A program made the position numbers and the translations under genes. From the NCBI GenBank assembly GCA_002292185.1, contig DBBL01000122.1, forward strand, positions 1 through 10,982: a stretch of DNA of 10,982 nucleotides, given 5' to 3'. Below are positions 7,141 through 10,982 of the stretch, piece after piece; position 1 is the first letter of the stretch, and each line of letters starts with the position of its first letter. The notes beneath the pieces were generated by a model that was not told the DNA's origin, ran no database searches, and was given only the letters and a program-made list of their open reading frames with translations. The stretch comes from Akkermansiaceae bacterium UBA985. Its GTDB lineage: Bacteria > Verrucomicrobiota > Verrucomicrobiia > Verrucomicrobiales > Akkermansiaceae.

Positions 7141-7560
7141 ATGCCATTAATGCCAAAAAGAGTGAAGTTCCGCAAGTCTCATCGCGGAAACCGCGGCGGA
7201 AACGCCCAGCGCGGAAACACCGTGAGCTTCGGTGACTTCGGCCTTCAGTGCCTCGGTCGCGGATGGATGACCAATCGTCAAATCGAAGCCTGCCGTGTTG
7301 CCATCAACCGTCAGCTTAAGCGTAAAGGAAAAGTTTGGATCCGTGTATTTCCTCACAAGTCTGTCACAGCAAAGCCAGCTGAAACTCGTATGGGTAAAGG
7401 TAAAGGTGCTGTCGAGGCTTGGGTCGCAGTGATTCGTCCTGGAACAATGCTTTTTGAAGTTGCAGGTGTTTCAGAAACAGCAGCGAAGGAAGCTCTACGT
7501 TTGGCGTCCTACAAGCTTGGTGTTCCTACCCGCTTCGTTGTCCGTGGAAACCACGGCTAA
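7141..7560 (+). CDS. rplP: 50S ribosomal protein L16
   Basis: Late-assembling 50S protein that helps form the A-site tRNA binding region. The 139 residues match the family: [21 protein letters not shown] at 5-25, [20 protein letters not shown] at 28-47, [20 protein letters not shown] near 66-85, [14 protein letters not shown] and the ending VPTRFVVRG. The Arg of ETRMGKGKG corresponds to the Arg81 that is hydroxylated in E. coli L16, so the modification site is present. The start at 7141 is fixed by the AGGAGG 8 nt upstream, the strongest ribosome-binding site in the window. Confidence 0.98.
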   Translation: MPLMPKRVKFRKSHRGNRGGNAQRGNTVSFGDFGLQCLGRGWMTNRQIEACRVAINRQLKRKGKVWIRVFPHKSVTAKPAETRMGKGKGAVEAWVAVIRPGTMLFEVAGVSETAAKEALRLASYKLGVPTRFVVRGNHG

Positions 7561-7601
7561 AGATTTACAACTTAGATAACCTACAAACAATTTTTTAAGC
7601 C

Positions 7602-7805
7602 ATGGCCCAGTCCAATATCACAGAAATCCGCGAGCTCACCACTGAGGAGCTCATTAGCCGTCTGCGTGACCTCAAGCAGGAGTCACTCACCCTCCGCTTG
7701 CAGCAAGCGACAGGACAGCTGGAAAATACAGCACGCCGTAAACTCGTTCGTCGCGAGGTTGCACGTGTGCAAACTACACTCTCCGAGCGTCGTCTCCAGG
7801 GTTAA
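7602..7805 (+). CDS. rpmC: 50S ribosomal protein L29
   Basis: Small helical hairpin protein beside the tunnel exit, next to L23, also part of the trigger factor and SRP contact surface. The 67 residues show EIRELTTEELISRLRDLKQE at 8-27, LTLRLQQATGQLENTARRKLVR and the second helix ending RRLQG. This is the standard arrangement of two long helices. The leader has no Shine-Dalgarno site and holds GATAACCTA at 7575-7583. Confidence 0.97.
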   Translation: MAQSNITEIRELTTEELISRLRDLKQESLTLRLQQATGQLENTARRKLVRREVARVQTTLSERRLQG

Positions 7806-7837
7806 GCTAATTAACTAATCATTCAACATTATCAATC

Positions 7838-8104
7838 ATGAGCGAATCTGAAACCAAAACACAAGGTATCCGCAAGACCCGCGTCGGTATTGTAATCTCC
7901 ACATCTATGGATAAGACCATCGTAGTGGAATACACCAACCGCGTGCCCCACCCACGCTTCAAGAAGATCATTAAGCGATCCAAGAAGTTCTACGCCCACG
8001 ATGAGAATGGTGAGGCTGCAGTAGGTGACAAGGTCAGCATTATCGAAACAAAGCCTATTTCTAAAAAGAAGTGCTGGAAGCTCCAAGAAGTTCTCACTCA
8101 CTAA
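7838..8104 (+). CDS. rpsQ: 30S ribosomal protein S17
   Basis: Primary 16S rRNA-binding protein of the 30S body with an OB-fold. The 88 residues carry GIRKTRVGIVISTSMDKTIV at 10-29, VPHPRFKKIIKRSKKFYAHD at 36-55 and VGDKVSIIETKPISKKKCWK near 62-81, all typical. The first nine residues (MSESETKTQ) are a short polar extension. The leader lacks a Shine-Dalgarno site and shares CTAATCATTCA with the rplC leader. This is the last gene of the S10 block; a 73-nt gap with a hairpin separates it from rplN. Confidence 0.97.
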   Translation: MSESETKTQGIRKTRVGIVISTSMDKTIVVEYTNRVPHPRFKKIIKRSKKFYAHDENGEAAVGDKVSIIETKPISKKKCWKLQEVLTH

Positions 8105-8107
8105 TTC

Positions 8108-8137
8108 ATCGGTATATTGCTTAGCGGCAATACCGGT
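8108..8137 (+). promoter_or_regulatory. Possible hairpin between rpsQ and rplN
   Basis: Positions 8115-8120 pair with 8127-8132 and 8110-8112 with 8133-8135, leaving TA (8113-8114) bulged and a 6-nt loop TTAGCG. A GT and an AT pair can extend the base. No T run follows, so it is not a classic terminator. It lies at the S10/spc block boundary and could act in RNA processing or attenuation, or be chance. Confidence 0.4.
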
Positions 8138-8177
8138 AATTATTAATCACTAATAACCAACAAAACATTTTACTGCC

Positions 8178-8543
8178 ATGATCCAGATGGAATCTAAAGT
8201 TCAAATCGCCGATAACACCGGTGCGCGTGTTGCCAAGATGATTGGCGTCATTGGCAAGCGCACCAAGGTGGCTCGTGTAGGCGATGTTATCACAGCTCAC
8301 GTTAGGGAAGCTATCCCGACGGCAAGCATCAAAAAAGGCGAGGTCGTCAAGGCCGTCGTTGTTCGCTCTGCGTATCCCGTACGCCGTGCTGATGGCTCTG
8401 TGCTTCGTTTTGACAGCAATGCAATCGTCATCATCGACAAAGACGGAAATCCAAGAGGTACCCGCATCTTTGGCCCGGTCGCTCGTGAATTGCGCGACAA
8501 GCGCTACATGAAGATCGTATCACTCGCCCCTGAGGTTCTCTAA
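8178..8543 (+). CDS. rplN: 50S ribosomal protein L14
   Basis: Subunit-interface protein, also the known binding site of the silencing factor RsfS in other bacteria. The 121 residues match L14 fully: [20 protein letters not shown] at the start, [14 protein letters not shown] in the middle, [21 protein letters not shown] at 53-73, [20 protein letters not shown] and the ending [20 protein letters not shown]. The start at 8178 gives the family-typical MIQ; the ATG at 8187 would cut it short. No Shine-Dalgarno site is seen. Confidence 0.98.
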   Translation: MIQMESKVQIADNTGARVAKMIGVIGKRTKVARVGDVITAHVREAIPTASIKKGEVVKAVVVRSAYPVRRADGSVLRFDSNAIVIIDKDGNPRGTRIFGPVARELRDKRYMKIVSLAPEVL

Positions 8544-8566
8544 TCAAACTATTAACTCTATTTACA

Positions 8567-8797
8567 ATGCGTATAAAAACACACGTAAGAAAAGGTGACG
8601 AAGTCGAGGTTGTCGCAGGTAACCACAAGGGCAAACGCGGCACCGTTCTCTCAGTCAACGCGGCTAAGGGCCAAGTCGTTGTCGAGGGCGCTCGCGTCAT
8701 GAAAAAAGCCATCCGCAAGTCGGAGCAAAATCCGGACGGCGGCATCGTCGAACAAGATGGACCAATTGCCATCTCCAACGTCAAAAAAATCTCCTGA
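8567..8797 (+). CDS. rplX: 50S ribosomal protein L24, short form
   Basis: Early assembly initiator of the 50S subunit, located near the tunnel exit. The KOW motif is clear in [20 protein letters not shown] (residues 11-30), followed by [32 protein letters not shown] and the stop. At 76 residues it ends just past the SNV motif. E. coli L24 has 104 residues and continues with about 28 more (ADRVGFRFEDGKKVRF region). The end falls next to a run of seven A (8783-8789). Reading in the other two frames after that run does not recover L24-like residues, so this looks like a truly short protein rather than a frameshift. No Shine-Dalgarno site is seen. The stop is TGA. Confidence 0.95.
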   Translation: MRIKTHVRKGDEVEVVAGNHKGKRGTVLSVNAAKGQVVVEGARVMKKAIRKSEQNPDGGIVEQDGPIAISNVKKIS

Positions 8798-8807
8798 ACT
8801 AATTTTT

Positions 8808-8829
8808 CGATGCCCCTTAGGGGACGTCG
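8808..8829 (+). promoter_or_regulatory. Strong hairpin in the rplX-rplE leader
   Basis: Positions 8808-8816 (CGATGCCCC) pair with 8820-8829 (GGGGACGTCG) with A8824 bulged, giving nine pairs including four GC pairs next to a TTA loop. No T run follows, which argues against a terminator. In E. coli, S8 represses the spc operon by binding mRNA at the rplX-rplE junction, so an operator is possible here, but no match to the S8 binding core is claimed. Confidence 0.5.
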
Positions 8830-8880
8830 TTCAAAAACCCCAGCGCTTAAGCGACCAAACAACAAGCTGACCCGCATACC

Positions 8881-9447
8881 ATGAAACCAACACTACAATC
8901 CTACTACCAAGAGAAGGTTGTCTCTGCTCTCAAAGAGCAGCAAGGCTACACCAATCCACACCAGGTCCCCGCCCTGGAAAAAATCGTCGTCACAACTCAC
9001 GTTGGCTCCGCTTCCGATCGTAAGCAAGCCGTTGAGGATGCCATCGAAGATATTTGCAAGATCACTGGGCAGAAGCCAAGTATTTCATACGCTCGTAAGA
9101 GTGTAGCAAGCTTTAAGGTGCGTGAAGGTGAAGCTGTAGGTGCACGTGTTACATTACGTGGCAACCACATGTGGGAGTTCTTGGACCGTTTCATCAACAT
9201 CACGGCACCCAATATTCGCGACTTCCGTGGCATTACCCCTAAGAGCTTTGATGGCCGTGGTAACTATGCCCTAGGCATTGATGACCAAGCCATTTTCCCT
9301 GAAATCGAGCTCGATAAAATCAAGCGTCAGCTTGGCTTTGACCTCATTTTCGTAACTTCCGCAAACACAGATGATGAGGGGCGTGCGCTTCTCAAGGCAC
9401 TCGGCATGCCATTCCGTGAACCTAAGAAAGCCGACGATGCTGCTTAA
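8881..9447 (+). CDS. rplE: 50S ribosomal protein L5
   Basis: Binds 5S rRNA and contacts the P-site tRNA and S13 in the 30S head. The 188 residues show LQSYYQEKVVSALKEQQGYTN at 5-25, VPALEKIVVTTHVG, ITGQKPSISYARKSVASFKVRE at 56-77 and the signature DFRGITPKSFDGRGNYALG near 133-151, then the end DDEGRALLKALGMPFREPKK. It is slightly longer than the 179 of E. coli because of a short polar tail. The 83-nt leader is the longest in the window and holds a strong hairpin. No Shine-Dalgarno site is visible. rpsN, normally next, is absent. Confidence 0.98.
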   Translation: MKPTLQSYYQEKVVSALKEQQGYTNPHQVPALEKIVVTTHVGSASDRKQAVEDAIEDICKITGQKPSISYARKSVASFKVREGEAVGARVTLRGNHMWEFLDRFINITAPNIRDFRGITPKSFDGRGNYALGIDDQAIFPEIELDKIKRQLGFDLIFVTSANTDDEGRALLKALGMPFREPKKADDAA

Positions 9448-9495
9448 TTATCACGCAGCAATCAACGATTAACAATTTAAAGAATTACAAGCACT

Positions 9496-9897
9496 ATGGC
9501 AGTTTTAAGTGACCCAATTTCTGATTTTCTCACCCGCCTGAAGAACGCATCACGCGCAGGCAACGAGACATTCAAAGCCCCTCATTCCAAAATCAAGGAA
9601 GCAATCGCAAAGATCCTCAAAGACGAAGGCTACATCTGGAACTACGAGGTAGATTCCACAGGCAAGTTCCCTGAGATCAAGGTGAAAGTTAAGTATGCTG
9701 ATAATGGAAACCCCATTCTCACAGATCTCAAGCGCGTATCCAAACCAGGAATACGACGTTATGTTGGTGCGGGGGAAATCCCGCGTGTCCTCAATGGCCT
9801 GGGAATATCCATCGTGTCTACCTCTAAGGGGCTCAAGACCGGTGCTGTTGCTCGCAGGGAAAAACTGGGAGGTGAAGTCCTCGCGTTTGTTTGGTAA
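9496..9897 (+). CDS. rpsH: 30S ribosomal protein S8
   Basis: Central-domain 16S rRNA binder; in E. coli it is also the translational repressor of the spc operon. The 133 residues begin MAVLSDPISDFLTRLKNASR and show the typical HSKIKEAIAKILKDEGYI at 30-47, RVSKPGIRRYVGAGEIPRVL near 84-103, and the C-terminal LGISIVSTSKGLKTGAVARR followed by KLGGEVLAFVW, the RNA-binding STSKG segment included. It follows rplE by 48 nt. The leader has no Shine-Dalgarno site and no clear structure. Confidence 0.98.
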   Translation: MAVLSDPISDFLTRLKNASRAGNETFKAPHSKIKEAIAKILKDEGYIWNYEVDSTGKFPEIKVKVKYADNGNPILTDLKRVSKPGIRRYVGAGEIPRVLNGLGISIVSTSKGLKTGAVARREKLGGEVLAFVW

Positions 9898-9936
9898 TTC
9901 GTTGCCCGTAAACATACAAATTAGGAATACAACATT

Positions 9937-10476
9937 ATGTCACGTATTGGATTAAAAAATATCGCTCTTCCCGAAAAGGTCAGTGTCAAAGCTGACAGCA
10001 ATGGTCTCGTTACCGTTGAAGGACCCAAAGGAAAGCTTGAGTGGACAATGCCAGAAGGCATTTCATTAGAAGAAGCCGAAGGCACCGTTACCGTAAAACG
10101 TGCTACTGAGCACCGCCGTCAGAAAGCACTTCACGGAACATCCCGCAGTTTGATTAGCAACATGATTGAAGGCGTAACTAACGGCTTTATCAAACAGCTA
10201 GAGATTCAGGGTGTTGGTTTTCGTGCTGCGGTGAAAGGTAAGGACCTTGACCTTAGTCTCGGTAAGAGCCACCCGATTTTACACCCGATTCCTGAGGGAA
10301 TTCAGGTCACTGTTGACCAGAACACCAATATCAAGGTGGAGGGTATCGATAAGCAAGTTGTCGGACAGTTTGCTGCTGAAGTTCGCCGTTATTATCCACC
10401 AGAGCCATTTAAGGGTAAAGGTGTCCGCTACGTAGGTGAGCGAGTCCGCCGTAAGGCTGGTAAGAGCGTTCAGTAA
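9937..10476 (+). CDS. rplF: 50S ribosomal protein L6
   Basis: 50S stalk-base protein near the factor-binding site. The 179 residues show the two repeated L6 domains: MSRIGLKNIALPEKVSVKAD with VEGPKGKLEW at the N-terminus, GVTNGFIKQLEIQGVGFRA near 79-97, LDLSLGKSHPILHPIPEGIQ, and the end YYPPEPFKGKGVRYVGERVR. Length agrees with the 177 of E. coli. The leader has AGGA at 9923-9926, 10 nt before the ATG, a weak partial Shine-Dalgarno match. Confidence 0.98.
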   Translation: MSRIGLKNIALPEKVSVKADSNGLVTVEGPKGKLEWTMPEGISLEEAEGTVTVKRATEHRRQKALHGTSRSLISNMIEGVTNGFIKQLEIQGVGFRAAVKGKDLDLSLGKSHPILHPIPEGIQVTVDQNTNIKVEGIDKQVVGQFAAEVRRYYPPEPFKGKGVRYVGERVRRKAGKSVQ

Positions 10477-10524
10477 TCGAAATTAACCTGCATAATTACT
10501 AAAGCATAAAACTATTTTAGAACA

Positions 10525-10881
10525 ATGAGCATTCTCAATCGTAAAAAAGTCCGCCAACGGATTCATCGCCGTATCCGTAAAAAGGTTTCCGGCAACGCTA
10601 CTTGCCCCCGTTTGGCTGTTAGCTATTCCAATCAGCACATCTATGCCCAGATCATTGATGATGTTGCTGGTGTTACACTGTGTGCCGCATCTAGTCTTGA
10701 TAAGGGCCTAGAAAATGCAGCATCCAACCAAGCCACAGCCCAGAAGGTTGGTGAACTTGTCGCCAGCCGCGCCAAGGAAGCCAATATTTCAAAGGTTGTA
10801 TTCGATCGTGGTGGTCACCTCTACCACGGAAAAATCAAAGCACTCGCAGACTCCGCTCGTGAGGCCGGACTTCAATTCTAA
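10525..10881 (+). CDS. rplR: 50S ribosomal protein L18
   Basis: Binds 5S rRNA together with L5. The 118 residues match the family throughout: a basic N-terminus ([18 protein letters not shown]), then [19 protein letters not shown] at 28-46, [31 protein letters not shown] and the closing [20 protein letters not shown] with EAGLQF. Length agrees with the 117 of E. coli. There is no Shine-Dalgarno site. rpsE follows after only 14 nt, the tightest spacing in the window. Confidence 0.98.
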   Translation: MSILNRKKVRQRIHRRIRKKVSGNATCPRLAVSYSNQHIYAQIIDDVAGVTLCAASSLDKGLENAASNQATAQKVGELVASRAKEANISKVVFDRGGHLYHGKIKALADSAREAGLQF

Positions 10882-10895
10882 TCCATTTCAAAATC

Positions 10896-10982
10896 ATGGC
10901 TGATAATCAAAACGAAAATAGCACACCAGCTGAGGCAAGCAATGCCCCAGCACCTGAAGCCAAAGCAGAGACTGCACCGGCA
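10896..10982 (+). CDS. rpsE: Probable 30S ribosomal protein S5, N-terminal part only
   Basis: An ATG 14 nt after rplR opens a frame that runs off the window after 29 codons. The visible residues (MADNQNENSTPAEASNAPAP, then EAKAEAP-like residues) are Ala/Glu/Pro/Asn-rich and contain no S5 signature. The call rests on position: rpsE follows rplR in nearly all bacterial spc operons. If correct, this S5 has an acidic low-complexity N-terminal extension, since E. coli S5 begins much closer to its folded core. Too short to rule out another gene. Confidence 0.7.
   Translation, partial: MADNQNENSTPAEASNAPAPEAKAETAPA

Noticed and set aside
8808..8835. Rho-independent terminator after rplX
   Set aside because: The stem is strong, but no T run follows and the operon clearly continues with rplE.
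8842..8854. CGCTTAAGCG palindrome before rplE
   Set aside because: Only three pairs remain once a loop is allowed; too weak to call a structure.
8783..8872. Possible frameshift at the A7 run extending L24 in the +1 frame
   Set aside because: The +1 frame stays open to about 8872, but its residues ([13 protein letters not shown]) do not resemble the L24 C-terminus.
8431..8877. 148-codon open frame on the minus strand across rplN, rplX and the following gap
   Set aside because: It is antisense to two certain ribosomal genes, resembles no known family and shows the composition expected of a shadow frame.

Overview
This window is a stretch of the conserved translation gene cluster (str end, then S10, then spc) of a bacterium. 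Every gene lies on the + strand in the order fusA (5' end cut off) - rpsJ - rplC - rplD - rplW - rplB - rpsS - [unknown secreted protein] - rplV - rpsC - rplP - rpmC - rpsQ - rplN - rplX - rplE - rpsH - rplF - rplR - rpsE (3' end cut off). No gap between genes exceeds 83 nt, no genes overlap, and every visible start is ATG. I see no tRNA, rRNA, mobile element, CRISPR array or convincing terminator, so this is most simply read as one long co-transcribed unit whose promoter lies upstream of the window and whose end lies beyond it.

The organism is bacterial. The gene order excludes archaea, and the protein sequences do not look like the usual proteobacterial or firmicute versions. GC content by eye is near 50%. 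The best guess is the PVC group, probably Verrucomicrobiota. The reasons are fusA directly before rpsJ, a long Lys/Glu/Ala tail on L22, an Ala/Glu/Pro N-terminal extension on S5, the lack of rpsN in the spc block, and leaders without Shine-Dalgarno sites. This is inference from the overall look; no phylogeny was run.

Layout: 1-1689 is the elongation factor G remainder, from the NKMD nucleotide-specificity motif onward. 1745-4951 is the first half of the S10 block (S10, L3, L4, L23, L2, S19). 4997-5746 is the unexpected gene: a protein with a signal peptide, a glutamine-rich coiled coil and a small C-terminal beta domain, inserted between rpsS and rplV. 5775-8104 is the second half of the S10 block (L22, S3, L16, L29, S17). 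8178-10982 is the spc block (L14, L24, L5, S8, L6, L18, start of S5) without rpsN.

The ribosomal proteins all serve ribosome assembly, and EF-G drives translocation on the same machine. The inserted protein is predicted to leave the cytoplasm and has no evident translation role, so it is the main candidate for undescribed biology. The second theme is translation initiation. Almost all of these highly expressed genes lack a Shine-Dalgarno site and have A/T-rich, G-poor leaders that share recurring words (GATAAC, AACTAA) and a 14-bp element found three times. Only rplP has a textbook AGGAGG. Two leaders, rpsQ-rplN and rplX-rplE, contain hairpins that may be regulatory.
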